Part shown: positions 11,182-21,491 of the stretch, piece after piece | How positions within the stretch are numbered: position 1 is the stretch's first letter | Layout of the letters: each line of letters starts with the position of its first letter | Source: Pseudomonas sp. JQ170C | GTDB taxonomy: Bacteria > Pseudomonadota > Gammaproteobacteria > Pseudomonadales > Pseudomonadaceae | Direction: 5' to 3' | Length of the DNA: 64,000 nucleotides | Assembly (NCBI RefSeq): GCF_035581345.1 | Contig: NZ_CP141608.1 | Location: forward strand, 762,001-826,000 | Translations under genes and position numbers: made by a program | Notes under the pieces: generated by a model | Databases searched by the model: none | Seen by the model: the letters and a program-made list of their open reading frames with translations, nothing else | Told to the model about the DNA's origin: nothing

Positions 11182-11670
11182 ATGGAACGTATTATCGAAA
11201 ATGCGATGTATGCCTCGCGCTGGCTGCTCGCCCCGATTTATTTTGGTCTGTCGTTGGGCCTGCTGGCGCTGGCACTGAAGTTCTTCCAGGAGATCTTCCA
11301 CGTCCTGCCCAACGTCTTCGCCCTGGCCGAAGCCGACCTGATCCTGGTGCTGCTGTCGCTGATCGACATGGCCCTGGTGGGAGGTCTGTTGGTGATGGTG
11401 ATGATCTCGGGCTACGAGAACTTCGTCTCGCAGCTGGACATCGACGAGGACAAGGAAAAGCTCAACTGGCTGGGCAAGATGGATTCTTCTTCGCTGAAGA
11501 TGAAAGTCGCAGCCTCCATCGTGGCGATTTCCTCGATTCACTTGCTGCGGGTGTTCATGGACGCACGCAACATCGAGACCCAGTACCTGATGTGGTACGT
11601 GATCATCCACATGACCTTCGTGGTATCGGCCTTCGCCATGGGGTATCTGGACAAGCTGACCAAGCACTGA
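11182..11670 (+). CDS. YqhA/UPF0114-family inner-membrane protein
   Basis: A 162-residue protein with about four hydrophobic helices (around residues 12-35, 52-75, 105-125 and 135-155). Conserved family features are [19 protein letters not shown] at the N terminus and ENFVSQLD in the cytoplasmic loop. Members of this family are inner-membrane proteins without an assigned activity. The start ATG 11182 gives the family's usual N terminus. A terminator follows immediately. Confidence 0.85.
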   Translation: MERIIENAMYASRWLLAPIYFGLSLGLLALALKFFQEIFHVLPNVFALAEADLILVLLSLIDMALVGGLLVMVMISGYENFVSQLDIDEDKEKLNWLGKMDSSSLKMKVAASIVAISSIHLLRVFMDARNIETQYLMWYVIIHMTFVVSAFAMGYLDKLTKH

Positions 11671-11694
11671 TCACTCGCTCGGCGCAGTACTCGA

Positions 11695-11734
11695 CCGCCC
11701 GTCCGTTGCAAAACGGACGGGCGGTTGCGTTTTT
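11695..11734 (+). terminator. Terminator of the yqhA-like gene
   Basis: Perfect 13-bp stem CCGCCCGTCCGTT/AACGGACGGGCGG with GCAA loop, then TTGCGTTTTT. Confidence 0.85.
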
Positions 11735-11804
11735 GCCTTGTGCTTTGCGCCGTGCTGTACGAAAAATGAACGGTCACCCGAAGTGCCAGTCATGAGGTAT
11801 CGCA

Positions 11805-12110
11805 ATGAACCTTCAACAACTGAACACCGAGGCCAGGGCCGGTCATGTCGAAGAGCTCAACCTGATCGCCATCGAAGGCGGGGATTACATTCTCGAAGCC
11901 CGCGTAAAAGGCCACGCCCATCCGCTGTCGGATACCCACGGCGAGCGCCTTAAAGTCCATTCCGTAGTTGATGCGCAGCGCCTGCTCAATGGCTTGCCTG
12001 CTGTGCCGCTGCACCTGGTGCATTGGTCGATGGACGATGAGATGTGCGGGGGAGACGTCACCGGCGACGGCGACCTGAAAATACCGATGCCCCGTCGTTC
12101 CGCCTGGTAG
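11805..12110 (+). CDS. Small conserved protein (DUF6482-like), unknown function
   Basis: A 101-residue soluble protein beginning MNLQQLNTEAR, with GAGG seven bases before the ATG. The sequence resembles a Pseudomonas family of about 100 residues catalogued as DUF6482 (from memory, not searched). It contains EGGDYILEA and a conserved HWSMDDE stretch. Function is unknown. It stands between two terminated units. Confidence 0.65.
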   Translation: MNLQQLNTEARAGHVEELNLIAIEGGDYILEARVKGHAHPLSDTHGERLKVHSVVDAQRLLNGLPAVPLHLVHWSMDDEMCGGDVTGDGDLKIPMPRRSAW

Positions 12111-12196
12111 CTGATCTGCTTTGCCGCAGTGTGCTAGGCTGCTCGCCCTTTTCATAAAGGGCGCAGTTGTCGTGCGCCCTGCTGCGGAGCAAGCAA

Positions 12197-12814
12197 ATGT
12201 CCGAAATCAACCTGTCTACCGACGAAACCCGCGTCAGCTACGGCATCGGCCGTCAACTGGGTGGCCAACTGCGTGACAACCCGCCACCGGGCGTGAGCCT
12301 GGAAGCCATCCTGGCCGGCCTGACCGACGCCTTCAACGGCCAGGACAGCCGCGTCAGCGAAGCAGACCTGTCGGCCAGCTTCCAGGTCATTCGTGAAATC
12401 ATGCAGGCCGAAGCCGCTGCCAAAGCCGAAGCGGCTGCTGGCGAAGGCAAAGCCTTCCTGGCCGAGAACGCCAAGCGTGACGGCATCACCACCCTGGCAT
12501 CGGGCCTGCAGTTTGAAGTGCTGACCGCTGGTGAAGGCGCTAAGCCAAGCCGCGACGACAGCGTTCGCACCCACTACCACGGCACCCTGATCGACGGCAC
12601 TGTGTTCGACAGCTCCTACGATCGTGGCCAGCCAGCCGAGTTCCCGGTCAGCGGCGTGATTGCCGGCTGGACCGAAGCCCTGCAACTGATGAACGCCGGC
12701 AGCAAATGGCGCCTGTACGTTCCGAGCGAGCTGGCCTACGGCGCTCAGGGCGTTGGCAGCATCCCGCCGCACAGCGTTCTGGTATTCGACGTCGAGCTGC
12801 TGGACGTCCTGTAA
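12197..12814 (+). CDS. fklB: FKBP-type peptidyl-prolyl cis-trans isomerase
   Basis: A 205-residue protein with the FklB/FkpA-type layout: an N-terminal helical dimerisation region (about 1-95, Ala/Glu-rich) and a C-terminal FKBP domain (about 100-205) with the active-site signature GTVFDSSYDRG, VIAGWTEAL, and LAYGAQGVGSIPP. No signal peptide, so cytoplasmic. It isomerises Xaa-Pro bonds and acts as a folding helper. ATG 12197 is the family start. A REP pair follows the stop. Confidence 0.92.
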   Translation: MSEINLSTDETRVSYGIGRQLGGQLRDNPPPGVSLEAILAGLTDAFNGQDSRVSEADLSASFQVIREIMQAEAAAKAEAAAGEGKAFLAENAKRDGITTLASGLQFEVLTAGEGAKPSRDDSVRTHYHGTLIDGTVFDSSYDRGQPAEFPVSGVIAGWTEALQLMNAGSKWRLYVPSELAYGAQGVGSIPPHSVLVFDVELLDVL

Positions 12815-12821
12815 CACCTGA

Positions 12822-12870
12822 TCGCGGGGCAACTCCTGCTCCTACCTGTAGGAGCGGGCTTGCCCCGCGA
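12822..12870. repeat. REP pair between fklB and the convergent small gene
   Basis: Inverted REP units; the left unit is degenerate (GGGGCAACTCCTGCTCCTAC). Located in the convergent intergenic gap, where its hairpin may terminate both transcripts. Confidence 0.85.
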
Positions 12871-12878
12871 TGCTTGTA

Positions 12879-13127
12879 TCAGTTCCACTCAGTCCCACCC
12901 CCAGGGCGCAACGCCCGGGCATAGCAGAACAGGAACAGGTTCCTCACCAGCTCCTTGAGCACGATCGGCTCGCTCGAATTCAAACCATTGAGATCCAGGT
13001 CACCCTGGTCGCGAAGTTCGTCCAGTGCTTCTTCTTCAAGCACGGCACAGACCTCGCCGGTCTCCCGGTGCAGGATGCGCAGGTACGGATGGGGGCGGTC
13101 AAGCCAGGCGTCTATCAGATAAGTCAT
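12879..13127 (-). CDS. Small PA4570-like protein, probable iron-starvation gene
   Basis: An 82-residue acidic soluble protein (MTYLIDAWLDRPHPYLRI start, AAGGAG six to seven bases upstream). It resembles P. aeruginosa PA4570, which likewise lies between fklB and ispB orthologues, so synteny supports the match. A Fur-box-like palindrome lies 27 bases upstream of the start, overlapping a plausible TTGCTA/TATTCT promoter. That predicts repression by iron-loaded Fur. Biochemical role unknown. Confidence 0.75.
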   Translation of the reverse strand: MTYLIDAWLDRPHPYLRILHRETGEVCAVLEEEALDELRDQGDLDLNGLNSSEPIVLKELVRNLFLFCYARALRPGGGTEWN

Positions 13128-13153
13128 GGCTATTCTCCTTGGAAGCGTCCAAT

Positions 13154-13172
13154 GAGAATAATTCTTATTATC
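13154..13172 (-). promoter_or_regulatory. Fur box upstream of the PA4570-like gene
   Basis: 19-bp AT-rich site GAGAATAATTCTTATTATC matches the Fur consensus GATAATGATAATCATTATC at 14 of 19 positions. It overlaps the presumed leftward promoter. Confidence 0.65.
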
Positions 13173-13260
13173 AAAATAGCAAGTGTCTATTGGCAGAAAA
13201 TTGCCGGCATGTGCTTGCGCCGTGCTTCGAGGCTGGTGGCCAGCCCCGAAACCACTGGGG

Positions 13261-13602
13261 TCAGACCTTGCGGACGAACTCCGACTTGAGCTTCATCGGA
13301 CCGATGCCGTCGATCTTGCAGTCGATGTCATGGTCGCCATCGCACAGGCGGATGTTCTTGACCTTGGTGCCGACCTTGACCACCAGCGACGTGCCTTTGA
13401 CCTTCAGGTCCTTGATCACGGTGATGGTGTCGCCGTCCTGCAGGACGTTGCCTACCGAATCCTTCTTGACCGCTTCGTCGCTCACTGCTTCGGCGTCACC
13501 GGCGGCAGACCACTCGTGTGCGCACTCGGGGCAGATCAGCTGGGTGCCGTCTTCGTAGGTGTATTCGGAGTTGCATTTAGGGCAGGGTGGCAAAGTGCTC
13601 AC
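13261..13602 (-). CDS. Zinc-ribbon protein YjdM/PhnA
   Basis: A 113-residue protein with an N-terminal zinc ribbon (CPKC at residues 7-10 and CPEC at 24-27) and a C-terminal beta-rich domain (about 45-113, [23 protein letters not shown]). This is the YjdM family, historically called PhnA, despite having no shown role in phosphonate breakdown. Cytoplasmic. Start at ATG 13602. Stands alone between the Fur-regulated gene and ispB. Confidence 0.88.
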   Translation of the reverse strand: MSTLPPCPKCNSEYTYEDGTQLICPECAHEWSAAGDAEAVSDEAVKKDSVGNVLQDGDTITVIKDLKVKGTSLVVKVGTKVKNIRLCDGDHDIDCKIDGIGPMKLKSEFVRKV

Positions 13603-13702
13603 TAGGGTTCCTCAAGACGTACAGGTACAAAGCCTACATTGTATAGGGTTTTGTCCGTCAGAGGTGAGTCGGGCCCATCGAGCGATGGGCCACAGGGCGG
13701 GC

Positions 13703-14671
13703 TCAGTGGGTACGGGCGACAGCGAATTCGCTCAGTTCCACCAGGGCGTCGCGGTATTCGCTGGCTGGCAGTACATCCAGGCAGGCGATGGCGCGGGCCA
13801 CGTAGTCACGGGCCAGTTGTGCGGTGTAGTCGAGGGAACCGGAGGCTTCGACCGCAGCGCGGATGCTTTCCAGGTCCTCGATACCGCCTTTCTGGATCGC
13901 CTGGCGAACCAGTGCGGCCTGTTCGGCAGTGCCTTCGCGCATGGTGTAGATCAGCGGCAGGGTTGGCTTGCCCTCGGCCAGGTCGTCACCGACGTTCTTG
14001 CCCAGGGTCTGTGCATCGCCCTTGTAGTCGAGCAGGTCGTCGACCAATTGGAACGCCACGCCAAGGTGATCGCCGAAGGTGCGCAGGGCTTCGCTCTGCT
14101 CGGCGGTGGCCTGGGCCAGGGCCGCGGCGCTGTGGGTCGAGGCCTCGAACAGCATCGCGGTCTTGCCACGGATGACGTCCATGTAGACTTCTTCGGTGGT
14201 GCTGGCGTCGCGGACCTTGGACAGCTGCAGGACTTCGCCTTCGGCGATGACCCGGGTGGCCTTGGAGAGGATCTGCATGACCGGCATCGAGCCCAGTTCG
14301 ACCATCATCTCGAACGAGCGCGAATAAAGGAAATCACCGACCAGTACGCTCGGCGCATTGCCCCACAGGGCATTGGCGGTGGAGCGACCACGGCGCATGC
14401 CCGACATGTCGACCACGTCGTCGTGCAGCAGGGTGGCGGTGTGCAGGAACTCGATGGTGGCGGCCAGCAGGCGCAGGTCGTCGCCTTCGCGGCCCAGTGC
14501 CTTGCCGCACAGCAGCACCAGCAGAGGACGCAGGCGCTTGCCGCCGGCCGAAGTAATGTAGTCGCCGATTTTCGATACCAGCGGTACACGCGAAGTCAGC
14601 TGTTTCTTGATAATCTCGTCAACGGCGCTGAAGTCGTCCGCTACCGCGCGGTAGAAAGCTTGGGGTTGCAT
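13703..14671 (-). CDS. ispB: Octaprenyl/nonaprenyl diphosphate synthase
   Basis: A 322-residue trans-polyprenyl synthase making the side chain of ubiquinone. The two aspartate-rich motifs are present: DDVVD (residues 84-88) after LLH, and DDLLD in the second half, with GKRLRP near residue 44-49 for diphosphate binding. ATG 14671 (MQPQAFYRAVADDF) fits the Pseudomonas N terminus. An ATG six codons upstream (14689) has no ribosome site, so it is less likely. Divergent from rplU, the usual gammaproteobacterial arrangement. Confidence 0.93.
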   Translation of the reverse strand: MQPQAFYRAVADDFSAVDEIIKKQLTSRVPLVSKIGDYITSAGGKRLRPLLVLLCGKALGREGDDLRLLAATIEFLHTATLLHDDVVDMSGMRRGRSTANALWGNAPSVLVGDFLYSRSFEMMVELGSMPVMQILSKATRVIAEGEVLQLSKVRDASTTEEVYMDVIRGKTAMLFEASTHSAAALAQATAEQSEALRTFGDHLGVAFQLVDDLLDYKGDAQTLGKNVGDDLAEGKPTLPLIYTMREGTAEQAALVRQAIQKGGIEDLESIRAAVEASGSLDYTAQLARDYVARAIACLDVLPASEYRDALVELSEFAVARTH

Positions 14672-14762
14672 CGGCCACAGGTGCTCCATAAAGGTTGCGC
14701 GGCATGCTAGGTCGCGGGTCCCGGCCTGTCAAGGCGCGGTCCCGGCGGGCCGGGGTCGGGAC

Positions 14763-14791
14763 TTGCAAGGGGCCGGCGGCTTGCGTACAAT
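14763..14791 (+). promoter_or_regulatory. Sigma-70 promoter of rplU-rpmA
   Basis: TTGCAA (14763-14768), 17-base spacer, TACAAT (14786-14791). The predicted start near 14798 leaves a leader of about 125 bases before rplU. Such a leader could host translational control, but I see no clear structure. Confidence 0.7.
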
Positions 14792-14922
14792 CGCGCACCC
14801 TGAACTTCCTGGGCAGCACCTGCCTTACGCAATTGCACTGGGCCGTTCCAGCCCTATGCAGCCATGCCAGCCAATACTCTTCCTATAAAGAGCTGGGTGA
14901 GCAGGATTATCGGAGAAATACC

Positions 14923-15234
14923 ATGTACGCAGTAATTGTTACCGGTGGCAAGCAGTACAAAGTCGCCGAAGGTGAATACCTGAAAATCGAAAAACTGGAA
15001 GTCGCCACTGGCGAATCCGTGACTTTCGACCGCGTTCTGTTGGTTGCCAATGGCGACGACGTGAACATCGGCGCTCCAGTCGTTGCTGGTGCAAAGGTTG
15101 TTGCTGAAGTGATCTCGCAAGGTCGTCACGACAAAGTGCGCATCATCAAGTTCCGCCGCCGTAAGCACCACATGAAGCGTATGGGCCACCGCCAGTGGTT
15201 CACCGAAATCAAGATCACCGGTATTTCGGCGTAA
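14923..15234 (+). CDS. rplU: Large-subunit ribosomal protein bL21
   Basis: A 103-residue protein starting [17 protein letters not shown] with the conserved basic C-terminal block [16 protein letters not shown] that contacts 23S rRNA. Length is exactly the family norm. The ATG is preceded by a GGAG-type ribosome site. First gene of the rplU-rpmA operon. Confidence 0.98.
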   Translation: MYAVIVTGGKQYKVAEGEYLKIEKLEVATGESVTFDRVLLVANGDDVNIGAPVVAGAKVVAEVISQGRHDKVRIIKFRRRKHHMKRMGHRQWFTEIKITGISA

Positions 15235-15266
15235 TCGCCTAAATCCCATTTCTGGAGAATTGAACC

Positions 15267-15524
15267 ATGGCACACAAAAAAGCTGGTGGTAGTACCCGTA
15301 ACGGTCGCGACTCAGAAGCCAAACGCCTTGGCGTGAAGATGTATGGCGGCCAGGCTATCATTCCTGGCAACATCATCGTCCGTCAGCGCGGCACCCAATT
15401 CCACGCTGGCTACGGCGTTGGCATGGGCAAGGATCACACCCTGTTCGCCAAGATCGCGGGTAAGATCAAGTTTGAAGTAAAAGGCGCCTTCGGTCGTCGT
15501 TACGTGAGCGTTGTCGCCGAGTAA
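15267..15524 (+). CDS. rpmA: Large-subunit ribosomal protein bL27
   Basis: An 85-residue protein starting [16 protein letters not shown], the unprocessed bL27 N terminus that reaches the peptidyl-transferase centre. It lies 32 bases after rplU with GGAG before its ATG. A terminator follows. Confidence 0.98.
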   Translation: MAHKKAGGSTRNGRDSEAKRLGVKMYGGQAIIPGNIIVRQRGTQFHAGYGVGMGKDHTLFAKIAGKIKFEVKGAFGRRYVSVVAE

Positions 15525-15540
15525 TCGCGCGAACGCTGGA

Positions 15541-15571
15541 AAAGCCCTGTCTCGCGACGGGGCTTTTTCGT
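15541..15571 (+). terminator. Terminator of rplU-rpmA
   Basis: Hairpin AGCCCTGTC/GACGGGGCT (one wobble pair) with TCGC loop and TTTTTC tail. Confidence 0.85.
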
Positions 15572-15585
15572 TTGTGGGGTGAGTC

Positions 15586-15667
15586 TCTTGCAAAGCTGTT
15601 TGTATGGGCTGCCGGCGCTGGTGTTTCGGTCGTTGACGGGGGCCGCCGCGCTCACTTTTGCAAGAGC
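15586..15667. repeat. 10-bp perfect inverted repeat bounding an 82-bp segment upstream of cgtA
   Basis: CTCTTGCAAA at 15586-15595 and its exact complement TTTGCAAGAG at 15658-15667, with 62 bases between. Could be a miniature mobile-element remnant or a regulatory fold; undecided. Confidence 0.4.
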
Positions 15668-15702
15668 CTTATGTCTTTGTGTCACTCAGCTCGTCCAGCT
15701 GA

Positions 15703-16941
<1,239 letters not shown>

Positions 16942-16957
16942 TTCGTTGCAGTACACT

Positions 16958-16985
16958 AAACGCCGCTCTCTGGAGCGGCGTTTTA
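16958..16985 (+). terminator. Terminator of cgtA
   Basis: Eight-bp stem CGCCGCTC/GAGCGGCG with four-base loop and TTTTA tail, 19 bases after the stop. Confidence 0.85.
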
Positions 16986-17016
16986 GTATCTAAAGATCTC
17001 TATAGGTTGGAAGAAG

Positions 17017-18135
17017 ATGCGGAGCAAGGTGACGGGTGCGCAGCGCTGGGTAGTGAAGATCGGCAGTGCCCTGCTGACAGCAGATGGCAAAGGCCTCGAT
17101 CGCACGGCCATGGGCGTCTGGGTCGAGCAGATGGTGGCGTTGCATGAGGCGGGTGTCGAATTGGTGCTGGTATCGTCCGGGGCGGTTGCCGCCGGGATGA
17201 GCCGGCTGGGCTGGTCCAAGCGACCCAGTGCCATGAATGAGCTGCAAGCGGCGGCCTCGATTGGCCAGATGGGCCTGGTCCAGGCCTGGGAGTCGAGCTT
17301 CGCCGAGCACGACAAGCACACTGCGCAGATTCTCCTGACCCACGACGACCTGTCGGACCGCAAGCGCTACCTCAACGCGCGCAGTACCCTGCGCACGCTG
17401 GTGGAGCTGGGCGTGGTGCCGGTGATCAACGAAAACGACACCGTGGTGACCGACGAGATCCGTTTCGGTGATAACGACACCCTGGCGGCCCTGGTGGCCA
17501 ACCTGGTCGAAGCCGACCTGCTGGTGATCCTCACGGACCGCGACGGCATGTTCGACGCCGACCCGCGCAACAACCCCGATGCCCAACTGATCTATGAAGC
17601 CCGCGCCGACGATCCGAGCCTGGATGCGGTCGCTGGCGGTACCGGTGGCGCGCTGGGCCGTGGCGGCATGCAGACCAAGCTGCGCGCTGCGCGCCTGGCG
17701 GCCCGTTCCGGTGCCCACACCATCATCGTCGGTGGTCGCCTGGAGCGCGTGCTCGATCGCCTCAAGGCTGGCGAGCGCCTGGGCACCTTGCTGTCGCCGG
17801 AGCGCGGCATGCTCGCTGCGCGCAAGCAGTGGCTGGCCGGGCACCTGCAGACCCGTGGCACCCTGGTGCTCGATGCCGGTGCCGTTCAAGCCCTGCGCCA
17901 GGCCAACAAGAGCCTGCTGCCGGTCGGCGTCAAAACCGTGCAGGGGAGTTTCCGCCGTGGCGAGATGGTCGTCTGTGTCGGTCCGGACGGTATGGAAGTC
18001 GCCCGCGGCCTGGCCAACTACAGCGCCCTGGAAGCACAGAAGATCATCGGCCAGTCTTCCGAGGCCATCGAGAGCCTGCTGGGCTACATCGCCGAGCCTG
18101 AGCTGGTTCATCGCGACAACCTGATTCTGGTCTGA
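17017..18135 (+). CDS. proB: Glutamate 5-kinase
   Basis: A 372-residue enzyme phosphorylating glutamate in the first step of proline synthesis. The amino-acid-kinase domain (about 1-255) carries [19 protein letters not shown] and NENDTV. A C-terminal PUA domain covers about 275-360. Length fits the family. GGAAG precedes ATG 17017. It is followed 10 bases later by creA, so the two are probably co-transcribed. Confidence 0.96.
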   Translation: MRSKVTGAQRWVVKIGSALLTADGKGLDRTAMGVWVEQMVALHEAGVELVLVSSGAVAAGMSRLGWSKRPSAMNELQAAASIGQMGLVQAWESSFAEHDKHTAQILLTHDDLSDRKRYLNARSTLRTLVELGVVPVINENDTVVTDEIRFGDNDTLAALVANLVEADLLVILTDRDGMFDADPRNNPDAQLIYEARADDPSLDAVAGGTGGALGRGGMQTKLRAARLAARSGAHTIIVGGRLERVLDRLKAGERLGTLLSPERGMLAARKQWLAGHLQTRGTLVLDAGAVQALRQANKSLLPVGVKTVQGSFRRGEMVVCVGPDGMEVARGLANYSALEAQKIIGQSSEAIESLLGYIAEPELVHRDNLILV

Positions 18136-18145
18136 GGAAACAACC

Positions 18146-18604
18146 GTGTTCAAAGGGATAGTTGCAGCGGCGTTGCTGGCATTGCCGGCAGTGGCGGCGG
18201 CCGAAGAAATCGGTCAGGTATCGACCGTGTTCAAATTCGTCGGGCCGAACGATCGCATCGTCGTCGAGGCTTTCGACGACCCGAAAGTCGAGGGTGTGAC
18301 CTGCTACCTGTCCCGTGCCAAGACGGGCGGTGTGAAGGGCGGCCTGGGCCTGGCCGAGGACCGTGCCGAAGCCTCCATTGCCTGTCGCCAGGTAGGGCCG
18401 ATTCGCTTCAAGGAGCAGCTCAAGGACGGTGACGAGGTGTTCAAGGAGCGCACCTCGCTGGTGTTCAAGACCATGCAGGTGGTGCGCTTCCTGGACAAGA
18501 AGCGCAATACCCTGGTCTACCTGGTGTACTCGGACCGGCTGATCGAAGGTAGCCCGCAGAACGCGGTGACGGCGATTCCGATCTTGCCCTGGCCCCAGCA
18601 GTAA
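18146..18604 (+). CDS. creA: CreA-family periplasmic protein
   Basis: A 152-residue protein with a GTG start (GAGG ten bases ahead), a signal peptide (cleavage near VAAAEE, residue about 19) and the conserved CreA region with two cysteines ([18 protein letters not shown]) likely disulfide-bonded. The family has no established activity. Second gene after proB. Converges on mksB, with a REP pair in the 55-bp gap. Confidence 0.88.
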   Translation: MFKGIVAAALLALPAVAAAEEIGQVSTVFKFVGPNDRIVVEAFDDPKVEGVTCYLSRAKTGGVKGGLGLAEDRAEASIACRQVGPIRFKEQLKDGDEVFKERTSLVFKTMQVVRFLDKKRNTLVYLVYSDRLIEGSPQNAVTAIPILPWPQQ

Positions 18605-18607
18605 TCC

Positions 18608-18654
18608 TCGCGGGGCAAGACCGCTCCTACGCTAGGAGCGAGCTTGCCCCGCGA
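18608..18654. repeat. REP pair between creA and mksB
   Basis: Two inverted REP units, each with small changes (CAAGACCGCTCC and GGAGCGAGCTTG), filling the convergent gap. Probably serves as a two-way terminator. Confidence 0.85.
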
Positions 18655-18659
18655 TTGCG

Positions 18660-21491
18660 TCAGACCGAAGCCTCTTCCTCTTCCTCGCGCACAACCGCCT
18701 TCACTTCATCCAGCCGGCTGATGAACTTCCAGTCTGCTTCGTCGATGTAGATCCCGTTCGGCCCGCTGCCGCCTTCCAGGTCGATGGCGACATGCGCTGA
18801 AACCTGCGGCTTCACGCTCGCCAGAATCGGTACGAAGCCCAGCTGCAAGCTGGTTTCCAGCAAGGCAGCCTGGTTGCGTTCGTCGATGTCCGCGGCCTCG
18901 TCCAGGTAGTACGGCAGACGCACGCGGCCGGCCAGGTCGCGGTCCATCAGGTGCAGCAACAGGTACATGTTGGTCAGCGCCTTGATGGTCATGGTGGTGC
19001 CGTTGGACGCCGCACCGTCGATGTCGGTGTGGATCACCGGCTGACCATTGACCTTGGTGATCTCGAAGGCCAGTTCAAACAGGTCCTTGAGGCCCAGCTG
19101 GTTGTGGTTGGACGCTACCAGGCGGGCCAGGTACTCCTTGGCTTCCTCGTTCTTGTTGTCCTGCTCGGCACTGGCGCTCAGGTCGAACACCGACAGGGTC
19201 TCGCCTTCTTCGTACTGACCGGCGCTGTGGATGATCTGGTCGATGTGCTTGAGCGCTTCCTTGTTCGGTGCCAGCACGATGCGGAAGCTTTCGAGGTTGG
19301 ACACCTGGCGTTTGTTGATCTCGCGGTTGAACAGCGCCAGCTGGTGCTCGAGGCTGTCATAGTCGCTGCGGATGTTGCGCAGGGTTCGGGCGATGTCGGT
19401 GACCGCCGCGCGGCGCGCCTTGCCCAGGGTCAGGGCTTCGTCGGTGCGGTGCGCGTAGGCGTTGATCAGCAGTTGCAGGCGGCGCTCCATGTCGTCTTCG
19501 CTGTCGAACTTGGCCACGCCCTTGAGGCGTACCTGGGCGTACAGCGCCTCGATCTGGCCATCGACCCGCAGCAGGCTCTGCCAGCTGTCCTGATAGTCGT
19601 TGAGCAGTGGCAGCAGGTTGTCCATGGAGTCGTCCACCGACTCCATGAACGGCGTACCGAACGGCAGGTCGGCCGGCAGTAGCTGGCGGCGGCGCAAGGC
19701 GTCGTCGAGGGTGCGCTGCTTGGCTTCCATGTCGGCGATCTGGCGGCCGACCAATTGCAGTTTGGCCGACAGCTGCTGGACCCGTTCGGTGAACGCATCG
19801 CTGGAGCGCTTGAGCTCGTCCTGGGCGGCTTCCATCTGCGCCAGCTGCTCGAGCTTGTCGCCTTCCTCGGCAGACAGCGTCTGGGTGCGGCGGAAGTCTT
19901 CCAGGGCCTTTTGCGCGTCCAGTACCTGCTGGTACAGGGTTTCGGTCTGGGTTTTGCTCGCCGCGCGGTCGGCGGCTACCGCCTGCTGGGTCTTGAGCTG
20001 CTTGAGCTCTTTTTCCAGGCGCTCCTTCTGGTCGCGCAGGGCGGCGCGGTCGGCCAGGGCTTGCAGGGCCGGCGGCTCGATGTGCGAGAGGTCGATCGAC
20101 AGGCCGGGGACTTCAAAGCGCTCGCCCTTGAAGCCGTCGAGCACTGCTTCCAGGGATTTGACCCACAGGTCGCTGTCGTCCAGCTCGATGCCGCGCTCAC
20201 CCAGCGGCAGACTGAACAGCGCGCCATTGAACAGGCGCATCAGGCGCTCGACATCCTGCTGGGAGAACTCTTCGCGCAGACGGGCGTAGCTGTTGTTGTC
20301 GGCGTGGTCGAGCTGCTGCTTGACCGACTTGAGGCGTTTTTCCAGGTCGCGCAGACGCTCTTCGAGGTCTTCGGCGCTGAACTGGCGGGACTGGGCCAGC
20401 GCGCCGGCCAGTTCGTCGTGGGCGTCCTTGGCGGCCAGCAGTTGCTGCTCCAGCACCTTGACGTCATCGACCAGGGCGAAGCGGTGCTTGAGCACCGACA
20501 GCTCGCCGAGCCAGCGCTGGATGCCGGTGATTTCGCGCTCCAGGCGCATCAGCTCCTGGGTGCCGCCACGCTGGTCGTTCTGCAGGCTGTCCTGTTCGTT
20601 CTTGTAGTGCTCGGCCTGGATCACCAGCTCTTCCTTGCGGGCGCTGGCGTAGTCCTGCCAGGTGCCCAGCAGCGAGTCGAGCAGCGGCGACAGGCGATGC
20701 AGCTTGCCACGCAGGATGTCGCGCTGGGTCACGCCGTTGGCTAGGGCCTCGACCAGGGGGCCGGCGGCGACCAGGGAGTTGTAGTCCTGCTCCATGCGGC
20801 GCACGTCGCGGAAGGCTTCTTCGCAGGCGGCGATGTAGTCGACGCTGCCCGAGCGCAGGCTGTGCTCGAAGGCGTCGAGGAACAGCTGCTTGAGCTTGGC
20901 CGCGGTGATCTCGCGCATGTGCAGCAGGTTGATGAACAGCGCGCGGAAGGTCTTCAGGCTCTGCTCGCTGGTGGAGCGCAGCGGGATCAGGGTCAGGTCC
21001 AGCGGGATCGAGGTGTGGCCGCCGACCAGCAGGCGACGCAGCTCATCGGGCTTGAGCTCGTAGGCCTTGAGGCCGTTGCGCTCCAGGTTGCTGAACAGTT
21101 CTTTCTGGCGCAGGCAGGTGTCGTTCTTCTGGTAGTGGGCCAGGTCCAGCTCGCCGGCATAGGCAAAGAACTGGTGACCGAAGCCGCCACCCGGGCCGCG
21201 ACCGACCACACCGATCACATGCGGGCCGTGGGGCAGGTTGACCTCGCAGAGGATGTAGCTGGTGTCGCTGGCAAAGTAGAAGCGCCGGGACTGTTCCAGG
21301 CTGTACTTGCCGAAACTCATGTCCGACATGCGCGCCAGGATCGGGAACTGCAGGGCGTTGATCGAGGCGGATTTACCCAGGTTGTTGGCGCCGTAGACCG
21401 ACAGCGGGTGTTCCAGCGGGAACAGGCCCAGGCTGTAGCCGGCGGTATTGAGCAGTGCAAAGCGGCGAATGCCGTAGCGTTCCTGGCTCAT
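18660..21491 (-). CDS. mksB: MksB, SMC-like ATPase of the MksBEF condensin
   Basis: A 943-residue SMC-like protein. The ATPase head has Walker A GANNLGKS (residues 34-41) near the N terminus and the Walker B YYLDEAADID with a following Ala/Ser-rich stretch near residue 860. Between are two long coiled-coil arms (about 240-770). It organises the chromosome together with MksE and MksF. Last gene of the mksF-mksE-mksB operon, its ATG overlapping the mksE stop by four bases. No mksG nuclease gene follows, so this is the chromosomal rather than the plasmid-defence (Wadjet) form. Confidence 0.92.
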   Translation of the reverse strand: MSQERYGIRRFALLNTAGYSLGLFPLEHPLSVYGANNLGKSASINALQFPILARMSDMSFGKYSLEQSRRFYFASDTSYILCEVNLPHGPHVIGVVGRGPGGGFGHQFFAYAGELDLAHYQKNDTCLRQKELFSNLERNGLKAYELKPDELRRLLVGGHTSIPLDLTLIPLRSTSEQSLKTFRALFINLLHMREITAAKLKQLFLDAFEHSLRSGSVDYIAACEEAFRDVRRMEQDYNSLVAAGPLVEALANGVTQRDILRGKLHRLSPLLDSLLGTWQDYASARKEELVIQAEHYKNEQDSLQNDQRGGTQELMRLEREITGIQRWLGELSVLKHRFALVDDVKVLEQQLLAAKDAHDELAGALAQSRQFSAEDLEERLRDLEKRLKSVKQQLDHADNNSYARLREEFSQQDVERLMRLFNGALFSLPLGERGIELDDSDLWVKSLEAVLDGFKGERFEVPGLSIDLSHIEPPALQALADRAALRDQKERLEKELKQLKTQQAVAADRAASKTQTETLYQQVLDAQKALEDFRRTQTLSAEEGDKLEQLAQMEAAQDELKRSSDAFTERVQQLSAKLQLVGRQIADMEAKQRTLDDALRRRQLLPADLPFGTPFMESVDDSMDNLLPLLNDYQDSWQSLLRVDGQIEALYAQVRLKGVAKFDSEDDMERRLQLLINAYAHRTDEALTLGKARRAAVTDIARTLRNIRSDYDSLEHQLALFNREINKRQVSNLESFRIVLAPNKEALKHIDQIIHSAGQYEEGETLSVFDLSASAEQDNKNEEAKEYLARLVASNHNQLGLKDLFELAFEITKVNGQPVIHTDIDGAASNGTTMTIKALTNMYLLLHLMDRDLAGRVRLPYYLDEAADIDERNQAALLETSLQLGFVPILASVKPQVSAHVAIDLEGGSGPNGIYIDEADWKFISRLDEVKAVVREEEEEASV

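Noticed and set aside
18951..20744. Long plus-strand ORFs opposite mksB
   Set aside because: GC-rich third positions of the mksB codons create open antisense frames; codon pattern and family match favour the minus strand.
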